A DNA stretch of 64,000 nucleotides from Anaerotignum sp. MSJ-24 (GTDB taxonomy: Bacteria > Bacillota > Clostridia > Lachnospirales > Anaerotignaceae). Of this stretch, positions 52,208 to 61,355 are shown one piece after another (the stretch's first letter is position 1; each line of letters starts with the position of its first letter). The notes under the pieces were generated by a model. It was not told the DNA's origin. It worked only from the letters and a program-made list of their open reading frames with translations, and ran no database searches. Made by a program: the position numbers and the translations under genes. The stretch is from NCBI RefSeq assembly GCF_018918145.1, contig NZ_JAHLPX010000005.1, forward strand, positions 248,001-312,000, in the 5' to 3' direction.

Positions 52208-53878
52208 TTGGCTTCAAAGAAACCAAAGTTAAAAGTTATATCTTTGGGTGGATTACAGGAAATCGGAAAAAATATGACCGTTTTCGAATACGATAACGAT
52301 ATAATAATTGTGGACTGCGGTCTTGCTTTTCCGGAGGACGATATGCTCGGTATAGATTTGGTTATACCCGATATTTCGTACCTTGTTAAAAATATGGACA
52401 GAATAAGAGGTATTGTGCTTACGCATGGACATGAGGACCATATAGGTGCATTACCGTATGTGCTTAAGGAGATAAATGTGCCGGTTTTCGGTACATTGCT
52501 TACGCTCGGACTTCTTGAGAATAAGCTTAAGGAGCATGGCATAAACAAGCTTGTTACTCTCCATACGGTTGTTCCCGGGGAAATGGTTAAGCTCGGACAG
52601 TTCAAGGTTGAGTTTATCCATACAAACCATTCTATTGCCGATGCGGTAGCACTGGCTATAACAACACCGGTAGGCGTTGTTGTCCATACGGGAGATTTCA
52701 AGGTGGATTATACACCTATCGACGGTGGAGTTATGGATCTCCACAGATTTGCGGAGCTTGGCAAGGCAGGAGTGCTTCTTCTTCTGAGCGACAGCACAAA
52801 TGCCGAAAGAAAAGGCTTTACAATGTCCGAAAGCTCGGTTGGCGGTGTTTTTGACGATATATTCAGCGAAACGCCTAAAAACCGAATAATGGTTGCGACC
52901 TTCTCATCAAACATACACCGTATACAGCAGATCGTAAATTCGGCATACAAATACGGACGTAAGGTTGCGATAATCGGCAGAAGTATGGTCAATGCGGTTA
53001 AGACATCTATCGAGCTTGACTATCTGAATATGCCTGATAATACACTCATAGATATAAGCGAAATAAAAAATTATACCGATGATAAGCTGGTTATAATAAC
53101 AACAGGCAGTCAGGGCGAAACTATGTCGGCTCTTTCGAGAATTGCATCAAACGAGCACAAACAGGTTTCCATAAGACCTGGCGATAAAATAATAATCAGT
53201 GCTTCATCTATACCGGGAAATGAAAAAAATATTTCAAACGTAATAAACGAGCTTATGCGTAAAGGTGCGGATGTTGTATACGATGGCATTGCCGATATAC
53301 ACGTTTCCGGACACGCAAGACAGGAGGAGCTTAAGCTTATGCTCTCTCTTGTAAAGCCTAAATATTTTATGCCGGTACATGGTGAATATGTTCATCTGTT
53401 AAGCCACAGGGATTTGGCTTTGTCACTCGGTATTCCCAAAGAAAATATATTTGTAATGAATATCGGTGAGGTTTTGGAAATATCCAAAAAAGATGCAAAG
53501 GTGAACGGAACAGTTCCTTCGGGACAGGTGCTTGTTGATGGCCTTGGCGTAGGCGATGTCGGAAATATTGTGCTTCGTGACAGAAGAAACCTTTCGGAAA
53601 ACGGCTTGATGATAGTTGTTGTTGCCATTGATTCGGCGTCCGGCTGTATTGTTTCCGGACCGGATATTATTTCAAGAGGCTTTGTTTACGTAAGGGAATC
53701 AGAAGACCTTATGGATGAGGCAAAGAGCGTTATTAACGATGCACTTATGAAATGCGAGGCTAACCATATTTCCGGTTGGTCAAACATAAAGAATACAATA
53801 AAAGATACGCTTAAAAATTTCCTTTGGCAGAAGATGAAGAGAAGTCCTATGATACTGCCGATAATTATGGAAGTATAA
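52208..53878 (+). CDS. rnjA: Ribonuclease J
   Basis: 556 residues, TTG start at 52208 behind AGGAGGTG. A 5'-3' exo- and endoribonuclease for mRNA turnover and rRNA maturation. Beta-lactamase motif LTHGHEDHIGALPY (about residues 73-86), VDCGLAFPEDDMLGIDLVIPD near residues 35-55, beta-CASP motifs with SGHARQEE (about 362-369) and FMPVHGEY (about 384-391). Length fits RNase J. Assignment to J1 or J2 is uncertain, hence the symbol is tentative. Confidence 0.93.
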   Translation: MASKKPKLKVISLGGLQEIGKNMTVFEYDNDIIIVDCGLAFPEDDMLGIDLVIPDISYLVKNMDRIRGIVLTHGHEDHIGALPYVLKEINVPVFGTLLTLGLLENKLKEHGINKLVTLHTVVPGEMVKLGQFKVEFIHTNHSIADAVALAITTPVGVVVHTGDFKVDYTPIDGGVMDLHRFAELGKAGVLLLLSDSTNAERKGFTMSESSVGGVFDDIFSETPKNRIMVATFSSNIHRIQQIVNSAYKYGRKVAIIGRSMVNAVKTSIELDYLNMPDNTLIDISEIKNYTDDKLVIITTGSQGETMSALSRIASNEHKQVSIRPGDKIIISASSIPGNEKNISNVINELMRKGADVVYDGIADIHVSGHARQEELKLMLSLVKPKYFMPVHGEYVHLLSHRDLALSLGIPKENIFVMNIGEVLEISKKDAKVNGTVPSGQVLVDGLGVGDVGNIVLRDRRNLSENGLMIVVVAIDSASGCIVSGPDIISRGFVYVRESEDLMDEAKSVINDALMKCEANHISGWSNIKNTIKDTLKNFLWQKMKRSPMILPIIMEV

Positions 53879-53905
53879 CGACAGTATGGCTTTAGGTGAA
53901 TTTAA

Positions 53906-54214
53906 GTGAAGGAAATAAACGAACTTATAAACGAGCTTGCCGCACAGATTTCTTATACAAACGAGTATAGAAGCTTTAAAGCGGCAGAGGAAAAAATCAG
54001 CTCCGATGAGCTGGAAAAAATCAAAAGATATAAATGCTTAAAAATAAAGCTTATTAATACGTTTTCTGCTGAAACGGAAAACACTGCAAACGAATTATAC
54101 AGAGAGCTTTCGATAAACGAGGATATAAAGGAATATATGCTTTGCGAGAAAGTACTTTCGGGTATGGTTGCAGATATATATGATAAAATCGGAAAAAGAT
54201 TGAATATTGTTTAA
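53906..54214 (+). CDS. YlbF family protein
   Basis: 102 residues, GTG start, AGGTGAA upstream. Short helical protein of the YlbF/YmcA type, with paired helices including SYTNEYRSFKAAEEKISSDEL (about residues 16-36). In Bacillus, YlbF and YmcA form the Y complex that stimulates RNase Y. It lies 27 bases after RNase J and ends at a terminator, so it is cotranscribed with an RNA-decay gene. Confidence 0.78.
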   Translation: MKEINELINELAAQISYTNEYRSFKAAEEKISSDELEKIKRYKCLKIKLINTFSAETENTANELYRELSINEDIKEYMLCEKVLSGMVADIYDKIGKRLNIV

Positions 54215-54223
54215 GTCAGAAAG

Positions 54224-54249
54224 TCCGCTGTGTTTACAGCGGATTTTTT
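54224..54249 (+). terminator. Terminator after the YlbF gene
   Basis: TCCGCTGT (54224-54231) pairs with ACAGCGGA (54236-54243) over a GTTT loop, followed by TTTTTT. Confidence 0.88.
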
Positions 54250-54277
54250 AATACCACAAATTGACATCAAATAAAAA

Positions 54278-54306
54278 TTGCCATTAATGCCAAAACCTTT
54301 TATAAT
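54278..54306 (+). promoter_or_regulatory. Promoter of the carboxypeptidase gene
   Basis: TTGCCA (54278-54283) and TATAAT (54301-54306), 17 bases apart. The transcript would start near 54313, so the leader is only about 16 bases, with AAAGGAGGT directly before the ATG. This excludes an upstream start at 54278. Confidence 0.78.
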
Positions 54307-54328
54307 TATGTCAAAAGGAGGTATTTTA

Positions 54329-55201
54329 ATGGCAAAATTGTCAAAAATACTGGTTATTTCCGCTTTAAGCATAATAACGATGAGCACAACGGCATTTGCA
54401 CAGACGCCGAAGGATACGGACAGCGGTCTGCTTATGCTTGTTAATGCCGAGTACAGAATACCGGACGGGTTTGATCCGGACAAGGTGATGTTTGAGGATA
54501 CATATTATTTAATGCGTGAAGAGGCGGCAGAAAATATTGAAATAATGCTTGATGATATGGAAAATGAGCTCGGTGAGGCACCTATGGTCGTAAGTACATA
54601 CCGCACATATCAAAAGCAGGTTGATTTGTTCAATACGGATTATAACGGAAAGCTTGCACAGGGACTTTCGCCCGAAGAGGCAATGAAACAGACAAGAAGA
54701 TATGTTGCACTTCCGGGAGCAAGTGAGCACCATACTGCATTGGCGATAGATTTATCCAACGACGGAACGCTTGAAGAGAACTTTATAGACACCGAAGCCG
54801 GAAAATGGATAAAGAAAAACTGCTATAAATACGGCTTTGTTGTCCGTTACCCCAAGGCGAAGGAAGAAATGACGGGAATAGGCTATGAGCCTTGGCATAT
54901 ACGTTATGTCGGCAGACCTCATTCCGACATTATGTATGCGAATAACTGGTGCTTGGAGGAATACATAGCCGCACTTGAAAACAACGGAATGATAACATGG
55001 GCAGACGGTGAAACTATATGGCAGATTTATTATACCGAAAACGAAAATGCGGTATATTCAAATGTTGTCGATATATCAAACAGCAATACCGGCGGATATG
55101 TTGTTACAACGCATAAAGGCAAAGAAATTATTACAAAAGCAGAAACGGTAAGCTCGATTGCGTACAGAAGAAATAAACTGCTTTCAAGATTAAACGGATA
55201 A
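54329..55201 (+). CDS. Secreted D-alanyl-D-alanine carboxypeptidase, VanY/M15B family
   Basis: 290 residues, ATG at 54329 behind AAAGGAGGT. Signal peptide at residues 1-25 (STTAFA). Peptidase M15B motifs: STYRTYQKQVDLFN (about residues 92-105), the zinc-binding SEHHTALAIDLS (about 130-141, with His and Asp ligands) and EPWHIRYVG (about 189-197) with the third ligand. It trims D-Ala from peptidoglycan stem peptides outside the cell. No van operon genes are nearby, so it is more likely a housekeeping enzyme than a resistance factor. Confidence 0.9.
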   Translation: MAKLSKILVISALSIITMSTTAFAQTPKDTDSGLLMLVNAEYRIPDGFDPDKVMFEDTYYLMREEAAENIEIMLDDMENELGEAPMVVSTYRTYQKQVDLFNTDYNGKLAQGLSPEEAMKQTRRYVALPGASEHHTALAIDLSNDGTLEENFIDTEAGKWIKKNCYKYGFVVRYPKAKEEMTGIGYEPWHIRYVGRPHSDIMYANNWCLEEYIAALENNGMITWADGETIWQIYYTENENAVYSNVVDISNSNTGGYVVTTHKGKEIITKAETVSSIAYRRNKLLSRLNG

Positions 55202-55212
55202 ATTAATGACAG

Positions 55213-55243
55213 GCTCGGTACTTAAGGTATCGGGTCTTTTTTT
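55213..55243 (+). terminator. Terminator of the carboxypeptidase gene
   Basis: GCTCGGTACT (55213-55222) pairs with GGTATCGGGT (55226-55235), with several G-T pairs, followed by seven T. Confidence 0.78.
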
Positions 55244-55521
55244 GCGACTTTTTTACAGGTAACTTCGAAAATGTCAATGAAATTCGGGGACTTCTGTTAC
55301 GGAACCAACGTCAATGTTACAGTTATGTTACAAAATAGCCAAAAGCCTTGACATTTTCGAGGGGGGTAAAATGAACATATACTAATTGATAGATATGTGC
55401 ATGTTGTACATTGTGCATAACCGTTTACCCGACAAAACGGCGGAAAACAAGGTGCTCTATGAATGTATCGGTCAATTTGTATAAGCCAATACGTACATTT
55501 AAAATTAAAGGAGGAAATAAG
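55244..55521 (+). promoter_or_regulatory. Unusual upstream region of the secreted 789-residue protein gene
   Basis: A perfect 13-base inverted repeat, TCGAAAATGTCAA at 55265-55277 and TTGACATTTTCGA at 55348-55360, encloses 70 bases that hold three direct TGTTAC repeats at 55295, 55315 and 55326. A TATACT at 55378-55383 is a possible -10 with no good -35, so an activator may be required. The ribosome site AAAGGAGGAA lies at about 55507-55516. I see no gene here; a short ORF from 55411 is not supported. Confidence 0.6.
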
Positions 55522-57891
55522 ATGAAAAGAAAATTGGCATTACTTATTGCCGCTGTAATGACAGTAGCAATGGTACCAGCAACAGCTTTCGCATCAACAA
55601 AACTTACAGCAGTTGATGAAATCAAAGTTGGTACAGATAAGATCTTCACATCAAGAGTTGAACTTTCAAAGAGCAACGATCAGGTAAACATCACAGATAC
55701 TTACAAATATAAGGGTAAGAATGCTGCCGGTGATGATGTTGTTGATGTTGATGCATTTGATGTTTATGTAACACTTACAAACGGTACATTTGCATACGAA
55801 AAAGATGATGATGACAAAGCACGTTCAATGGAAGTTGCAGCTAACATGAAAAACGCAAAGGGTATTCTTGCAGTAGATGTTCAGAGCGATACAAAGGCTA
55901 AGATTACTCTTAATGCTAAAATGTTCAATGGAGAACATCCAGGCTCAAAAACTTGCGTACTTCCTATGATTGTAAAATCAGGTGAAGTTGGTGATGTTGT
56001 TGCTAAGTTTACAAGCAACGTAACAGCATTCAAGACAGCTTCAGAAGTAATTGCAACAGCTCAGACTGGTAAAGTTGAAATTACATCAGAGGGCGTTAGA
56101 ACTTTCGTTGAAGATGCTACAAAGGATGAAGATACTGTAAAAGATATTACAATCAAAGAACTTACACCTGACGTGCTTAAGGGCGGTTCAATCAAACTTA
56201 AGTTGAGCGGAAATTGGAAGTTTACAAATGCAGGTACAGTATCATTTCTTAATGAAGATGGGGATGAAAAGGTTGATGCAACAGCTGCGATTGACCCTAA
56301 AAATGATGATACTATAATTATTACATTTAAAGACTACAATGAGAATGTTGAGGATGCGGATCCTGATTACAGATTTACACCTAACATGCTTACAGATATG
56401 ACTATATCTGGCATTAAAATTCAGACACTTAAGAAATGTAAAGCAGGCGATGTAGCTACAATCACAGTTTCATCAATGGCTTCATCAAAGGAATTCTCAA
56501 ATGTTAAGCTTGAGGTTGCTAAGATGGTTAAGGAAGCAGTTACATACTCAGTTGAAGACAAAGATCTTCCTCAGATCTGGTCAGGTGCTGACAACGATGA
56601 TGAAAACACACTTAAGGTTTCAGTTGAAGAAAACACAGGCGATATCCTTAATACATCAAGAAAAGCTACATTCACATTCCCTGAAGGAATTGAAGTAGTA
56701 GAAGCTATTTTTGATGGCACAAATAATGATGATTTTGAGTACGAAATCGATGAAAATGTTGTAACAATCAAGAACTATTCAAAGAATAATAAAGAATCTG
56801 ACAAGACAGACTTTGATGTTAAGTTCGTTCTTAACGCAGCACCTACATTTACAGGTGATGTAAACGTTACACTTGGCGGACAGTTTGATGACGTAACACT
56901 TAAGGTAGCTACAGTTAAGGCTCCTTACACAGTATCAGCTAAGACAAGCGAGGTACTTATCGACTACAGATATGTACCTGTAAACGATATCGTTATCACA
57001 GAAGCTGAAGAAGGTATCCTTAAAGAAGATGACCAGATTATCCTTGGTGTAGAGAAGATGGACTTCGAAGACGCAGGTAAAGTAGAAGTAACAGAAGGCG
57101 ACATCGACGTTGATGTTGATATTGATGATTTAGGTGACTATGATCTCTTTGATGTTAAGGGAGATAAAGCATACCTTACAGTAACAGTAAATGATGAGTC
57201 AACAGAGGCTTCAACAATCGTTGTAAGCGGACTTGAACTTTACCTTGACAGAACACTTCCCGTAGGCGGATATGCACTTGAAAACATCGGTGGATATACA
57301 ACTAAGACAATCGAAAAAGATGGAGAAAAAGTTACAGTAATTGATAATGTTAATAATATCCTTTGGGAAAACTCATCAAATGTAAAAGATGAATATGATG
57401 CAGAGGCAGTTACAAATGAAGCTTACCCTGCATACTTCAAGTACAAAGCAGTAACAGTAAACGACAGCTATGTTGACGTAATCACATCAGCTCGTGACCA
57501 GGATGACTCTACAACAAACAAGAAGATCATCATCACAGTTGGCGCTTCAACAATGGCAGTAGGAACAGAAACAGTTAACCTTGACGCTCCTGCATATATC
57601 AACAGCGAAAACTACACAATGCTTCCCGTAAGAGCAATCTCAGAAGCATTCGGTGCAACAGTTAACTGGGATGCAGCATCAAGAACAGTAACAGTACTCA
57701 GCGGACAGAGAATCATTTCTATGACAATCGGTTCAAGAACAATGTACATCAACGGTACACCTGTTGCAATGAACACAACAGCAGCTATCGTAAACGACAG
57801 AACATTTATCCCTGTAAGAGATCTTGCTAACTCACTTGGTATCAGTGCAATCAACTGGACAGAAGCTTCAGGTACAGTTACACTTAACTAA
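55522..57891 (+). CDS. Large secreted protein with C-terminal stalk domain, probably abundant surface protein
   Basis: 789 residues from the ATG at 55522 (AAAGGAGGAA upstream, signal peptide right after); an in-frame start at 55411 has none of these. Signal peptide cleaves after ATAFA (about residue 24). Residues about 25-670 are acidic, mostly beta-like and hold no domain I recognise. The C-terminal part (about 690-789) is a copper amine oxidase N-like stalk domain, with TMLPVRAISEAFGATVNWD and TFIPVRDLANSLGISAINW. Codon use is close to that of the ribosomal protein genes (ATC, AAC, CTT, ACA favoured), so expression is probably very high. There is no SLH domain and no sortase motif. A role as a major surface or S-layer-like protein is inference. 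Confidence 0.82.
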   Translation: MKRKLALLIAAVMTVAMVPATAFASTKLTAVDEIKVGTDKIFTSRVELSKSNDQVNITDTYKYKGKNAAGDDVVDVDAFDVYVTLTNGTFAYEKDDDDKARSMEVAANMKNAKGILAVDVQSDTKAKITLNAKMFNGEHPGSKTCVLPMIVKSGEVGDVVAKFTSNVTAFKTASEVIATAQTGKVEITSEGVRTFVEDATKDEDTVKDITIKELTPDVLKGGSIKLKLSGNWKFTNAGTVSFLNEDGDEKVDATAAIDPKNDDTIIITFKDYNENVEDADPDYRFTPNMLTDMTISGIKIQTLKKCKAGDVATITVSSMASSKEFSNVKLEVAKMVKEAVTYSVEDKDLPQIWSGADNDDENTLKVSVEENTGDILNTSRKATFTFPEGIEVVEAIFDGTNNDDFEYEIDENVVTIKNYSKNNKESDKTDFDVKFVLNAAPTFTGDVNVTLGGQFDDVTLKVATVKAPYTVSAKTSEVLIDYRYVPVNDIVITEAEEGILKEDDQIILGVEKMDFEDAGKVEVTEGDIDVDVDIDDLGDYDLFDVKGDKAYLTVTVNDESTEASTIVVSGLELYLDRTLPVGGYALENIGGYTTKTIEKDGEKVTVIDNVNNILWENSSNVKDEYDAEAVTNEAYPAYFKYKAVTVNDSYVDVITSARDQDDSTTNKKIIITVGASTMAVGTETVNLDAPAYINSENYTMLPVRAISEAFGATVNWDAASRTVTVLSGQRIISMTIGSRTMYINGTPVAMNTTAAIVNDRTFIPVRDLANSLGISAINWTEASGTVTLN

Positions 57892-57925
57892 TTAATCCGA
57901 ATTAATTTAATTTAACATAGGATTT

Positions 57926-57956
57926 ATCCCCTCCGTTTTACGGAGGGGATTTTTTT
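57926..57956 (+). terminator. Strong terminator of the secreted 789-residue protein gene
   Basis: ATCCCCTCCG (57926-57935) pairs perfectly with CGGAGGGGAT (57941-57950) over a five-base loop, followed by TTTTTT. Confidence 0.93.
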
Positions 57957-58009
57957 GAGACAATAATACATTAAGTCTCTTGTTCAAAGGAACGAAAAAC
58001 ATATTATAT

Positions 58010-58038
58010 TTGCTATATACCGCCATATTGTGTATAAT
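58010..58038 (+). promoter_or_regulatory. Promoter of the rnhB operon
   Basis: TTGCTA (58010-58015) and TATAAT (58033-58038), 17 bases apart. Confidence 0.7.
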
Positions 58039-58057
58039 AAAATATTGAGGTGGTAGA

Positions 58058-58822
58058 ATGTCACTGACTATAACAGAAATAAAAAATATATTGAGCACTA
58101 CCGATTATGACGGACTTCCGGAGGTTCTGGACGGCTTCAGAGCCGACGAGCGTTCCGGTGTTATAAAGCTTATAAAGCAGTTTGAAAACAAATATTCAGC
58201 ACATTTAGCCGAGCTGAAAAGGCTTGAAGAAATAACTATGTTTGAAAAAGACCTTTATTCTAAAGGCTACAAGCTTATTGCCGGAATTGATGAGGTCGGA
58301 AGAGGCCCTCTTGCAGGCCCGGTTGTTACGGCGGCGGTTATATTGCCGGTTGGCTGTAAAATAGAAGGTGTGAACGATTCCAAAAAGCTTACGGCACATA
58401 AGCGTGAAGAGCTTTCATCGATTATAAAGGAGAAGGCTGTTGCTTATGCCTTCGGAATGGCATCACCGATTGAAATTGACGATATAAACATATTGCAGGC
58501 TACATATAGGGCAATGCGTAAGGCAATATCGGCATTAAACCCCAATGCGGATTTTGTGCTTGCCGATGCGGTTACAATACCGGAGATAACCGTTCCGCAA
58601 AGAGGTATAATAAAAGGCGATGCAAAGAGCATTTCCATAGGTGCGGCAAGCATTATCGCAAAGGTGGAACGAGATGCCATGATGGACGAATATGCTAAAA
58701 TATATCCCGAATACGGCTTTGAGAAAAATAAGGGCTATGGTTCGGCAGAGCATATTGCGGCAATAAAGGAATACGGCCCTTGTCCTATACACAGAAAAAC
58801 ATTTATTAAAAACTTTATATAA
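58058..58822 (+). CDS. rnhB: Ribonuclease HII
   Basis: 254 residues. Removes RNA from RNA-DNA hybrids and misincorporated ribonucleotides. An N-terminal helical extension (about residues 1-65) typical of firmicute RNase HII precedes the catalytic motif AGIDEVGRGPLAGPVVTAAVIL (about 75-96). Later acidic residues lie in VLADAV and VERDAMMDEYAK. YraN follows two bases after the stop. Confidence 0.96.
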   Translation: MSLTITEIKNILSTTDYDGLPEVLDGFRADERSGVIKLIKQFENKYSAHLAELKRLEEITMFEKDLYSKGYKLIAGIDEVGRGPLAGPVVTAAVILPVGCKIEGVNDSKKLTAHKREELSSIIKEKAVAYAFGMASPIEIDDINILQATYRAMRKAISALNPNADFVLADAVTIPEITVPQRGIIKGDAKSISIGAASIIAKVERDAMMDEYAKIYPEYGFEKNKGYGSAEHIAAIKEYGPCPIHRKTFIKNFI

Positions 58823-58824
58823 TT

Positions 58825-59193
58825 ATGAATAAACGCAGTATTGGAAACATAGGTGAAGATATAGCCGTTAAATGGCTTGTAAAAAATAAAAATTATAATA
58901 TACTTGACAGAAATTATTCGACAGGCTATGGAGAAATAGATATAATAGCCGAAGACGGAAAAGCACTTGTATTTATCGAGGTAAAGTTCAGAAACGGAAC
59001 TGACTTCGGTTATCCTTATGAGGCGGTAAATAAAAATAAACAACGCCGTATATGCAAAGCCGCATTGCGGTATGTGCAGGAAAAATATAATAATGATGAT
59101 ATAAATATGAGATTTGATGTTGCTGAGATTATAAATAAAGACGGTGTTTATTATATCCGTTATACTGAAAATGCGTTTGAATGGAGAGAATAA
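58825..59193 (+). CDS. YraN family protein (UPF0102)
   Basis: 122 residues, endonuclease-like fold: GEDIAVKWLVKNKNYNILDRNYSTGYGEIDIIAEDG (in two parts around residues 7-42) and FIEVKFRNG with the D-ExK core. Function in vivo unknown; the pairing with rnhB is widely conserved. Its stop overlaps the pgeF start by one base. Confidence 0.93.
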   Translation: MNKRSIGNIGEDIAVKWLVKNKNYNILDRNYSTGYGEIDIIAEDGKALVFIEVKFRNGTDFGYPYEAVNKNKQRRICKAALRYVQEKYNNDDINMRFDVAEIINKDGVYYIRYTENAFEWRE

Positions 59194-60005
59194 TGAAATT
59201 AAATATAGATGGCAATTTTAAATATTATACATTTGAGAGTTTGGAAAAAATAGATTTTATCGGACATTGCTTTACATCAAGACATGGCGGCGTAAGCACC
59301 GGTTATCTTGAGTCGCTTAATCTCGGCTTTTCAAGAGGCGATGAACCGGAAAATGTTGATAAAAACTTTGATATAGTATGCAATACATTGGGCGTTAAAA
59401 AAGAGAATTGCGTAACACTTAAGCAGGTGCATTCGACAAAAATAATAACAGCCGATGAAAGCATTAAAGGCATGGGATTCAGAAAGGATATTAACAGAAT
59501 AGAGGCAGACGCTTTTGTTACAAATAAAAAGGGTATTGTTCTTGTTACATTCCATGCAGACTGTGTTCCGTTGTTTTTTGTAGATACCGAAAATAAGGCA
59601 ATCGGCATGGCGCATTCCGGTTGGAGAGGAACTGCCGACGGTATGGCTGCGGCCATGGTTGACAGAATGAAGGACGAGTTCGGAACAAAGCCGGAGAATA
59701 TAAAGGCCGGCATAGGTCCGTCCATAGGAATATGCTGTTTCCAGGTGGATAAGCCTGTTGTGGACATATTCATGGAAAAATATAAATTTGCTGATAAATA
59801 TATTGTAAACGATAAGCTTTGCGAAGGAAAATATAAAATTGACCTTTGGGGAATAAATAAAGAAATACTGCTTGAAAAGGGAGTAAAAGCTGATAATATA
59901 GAGATCGGCGGAATATGCACAAAGTGCCACCCGGAAACCTTCTATTCACATCGTGTTATGGGAGAAAAACGAGGCACAATGGGTGCATTCCTTTTTTTGA
60001 AATGA
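59193..60005 (+). CDS. pgeF: Purine nucleoside phosphorylase/laccase-domain protein PgeF (YfiH)
   Basis: 270 residues from the ATG at 59193 (GGAGAG upstream); the ATG at 59181 would sit inside yraN with no proper site. Multicopper-polyphenol-oxidase fold: TSRHGGVSTG (about residues 27-36), LKQVHSTKI (about 75-83), VTFHADCVPLFF (about 114-125), AHSGWRGT (about 136-143) and GPSIGICCFQV (about 172-182). Members remove mis-incorporated L-Ser from UDP-MurNAc or act on purine nucleosides. Confidence 0.93.
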   Translation: MKLNIDGNFKYYTFESLEKIDFIGHCFTSRHGGVSTGYLESLNLGFSRGDEPENVDKNFDIVCNTLGVKKENCVTLKQVHSTKIITADESIKGMGFRKDINRIEADAFVTNKKGIVLVTFHADCVPLFFVDTENKAIGMAHSGWRGTADGMAAAMVDRMKDEFGTKPENIKAGIGPSIGICCFQVDKPVVDIFMEKYKFADKYIVNDKLCEGKYKIDLWGINKEILLEKGVKADNIEIGGICTKCHPETFYSHRVMGEKRGTMGAFLFLK

Positions 60006-60014
60006 GGATTTAGT

Positions 60015-61355
60015 GTGGAAAATTTAAACACAGGCAAAAAAGAAAATGTTATAATCAGTGTTGAAAAGGGAAGTATAGCCGAAGAGATAGGAATAGAACC
60101 GGGCGATGTACTTATTTCTATAAATGATAAGGAAATAAAGGACGTATTCGACTACCGTTATATGATAAATGACGATTATCTGGAAATGGTTCTTGTGGAC
60201 AGCAACGGTGAGGAATATATTGCCGAGGTTGAAAAGGACTATGATGAGGATATAGGCATTGTGTTCGAGAGCGGACTTATGGACGACGCAAGAAGCTGTC
60301 GTAATAAATGTATATTCTGCTTTATCGACCAGTTGCCGAAGGGTATGCGAGAAACGCTCTATTTCAAAGATGACGATACAAGACTTTCATTCCTTCAGGG
60401 CAACTATGTTACGCTTACGAATATGAAGGAAAGCGATATAGACAGAATAATATATTATCATTTGTCGCCGATAAATATTTCCGTTCACACAACAAATCCG
60501 GAGCTCAGAAAAATGATGCTCCATAACAATAAAGCCGGAAACATAATGGAGAGAATGAAAAAGCTTGCCGCCGCAGGAATAGAGCTGCATTTGCAGGTGG
60601 TTCTCTGCAAGAATGTTAATGACGGCAAAGAGCTTGACAGAACCATAGGTGATGTTGTAAAGTTATTCCCTCAGGCAGAAAGCATGTCGATAGTGCCTGT
60701 CGGACTTACGAAATATAGGGAAGGCTTATATGAGCAGGAGCCTTTCACAAAGGAAGATGCGGAAAAGGTTCTTGACCAGATAGAAGGCTGGCAGAAGAAA
60801 AATCTTGAAAAATACGGTTCAAGGATAATATATGCCGCTGATGAATTTTATCTTAAGGCAGAAAGAGAGATACCCCAGCCGGAGAATTATGAGGATTTTC
60901 CGCAGTTTGAGAACGGTGTCGGAATGCTTTCGCTTTTTAAGAGTGAATTTTATGATATGCTTCCGGATATAAAGGAGCGGACGGACAGAAAAAGGACTGT
61001 GTCGGTTGCGACAGGCGTTGCGGCTTACGGACTTATAAAGGAAGTCTGCGATAAAATTTCGGAAAAATGTGAGAATACAACAATAAATGTATATTGCATA
61101 AAAAACAATTTCTTCGGAGAAATGATTACCGTTGCCGGACTTCTTACGGGACACGATATAATAGACCAGCTTAGGGATAAGGAGCTTGGAGAATATCTTG
61201 TTCTGCCGGATACACTTCTGAGAAATGGCGAAACGGTGCTTCTTGATGATATATATTTGGAGGATATAGAAAAAGCGCTTGGCGTGCCTATAAGAATTGC
61301 ACTTAATTCGGCGGCAAGCCTTGTTGGCAAATTGATGAATTTGGAGGATAAATAA
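60015..61355 (+). CDS. PDZ-DUF512 radical SAM-like protein
   Basis: 446 residues, GTG start at 60015 behind GAGGATT. An N-terminal PDZ-like domain (IISVEKGSIAEEIGIEPGD, about residues 14-32) is followed by a Cys cluster CRNKCIFCFIDQLPKGMR (about 97-114) and a DUF512 C-terminal domain. It belongs to the TIGR03279-type family with a likely Fe-S cluster; substrate unknown. In clostridia it regularly sits just before der, as here, where the der start abuts its stop. Confidence 0.92.
   Translation: MENLNTGKKENVIISVEKGSIAEEIGIEPGDVLISINDKEIKDVFDYRYMINDDYLEMVLVDSNGEEYIAEVEKDYDEDIGIVFESGLMDDARSCRNKCIFCFIDQLPKGMRETLYFKDDDTRLSFLQGNYVTLTNMKESDIDRIIYYHLSPINISVHTTNPELRKMMLHNNKAGNIMERMKKLAAAGIELHLQVVLCKNVNDGKELDRTIGDVVKLFPQAESMSIVPVGLTKYREGLYEQEPFTKEDAEKVLDQIEGWQKKNLEKYGSRIIYAADEFYLKAEREIPQPENYEDFPQFENGVGMLSLFKSEFYDMLPDIKERTDRKRTVSVATGVAAYGLIKEVCDKISEKCENTTINVYCIKNNFFGEMITVAGLLTGHDIIDQLRDKELGEYLVLPDTLLRNGETVLLDDIYLEDIEKALGVPIRIALNSAASLVGKLMNLEDK

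Noticed and set aside
51386-52701. Minus-strand ORFs of 227 and 210 codons opposite ruvX, the DUF1292 gene and RNase J
   Set aside because: Shadow frames of conserved genes on the plus strand.
54329-55201. VanY-type gene as part of a glycopeptide resistance cluster
   Set aside because: No vanH, vanA, vanX, vanR or vanS genes nearby; the enzyme fits a housekeeping carboxypeptidase.
59303-59930. Two overlapping minus-strand ORFs of about 200 codons opposite pgeF
   Set aside because: They are antisense shadows of a clear PgeF gene with all motifs; no ribosome site and no protein-like composition.
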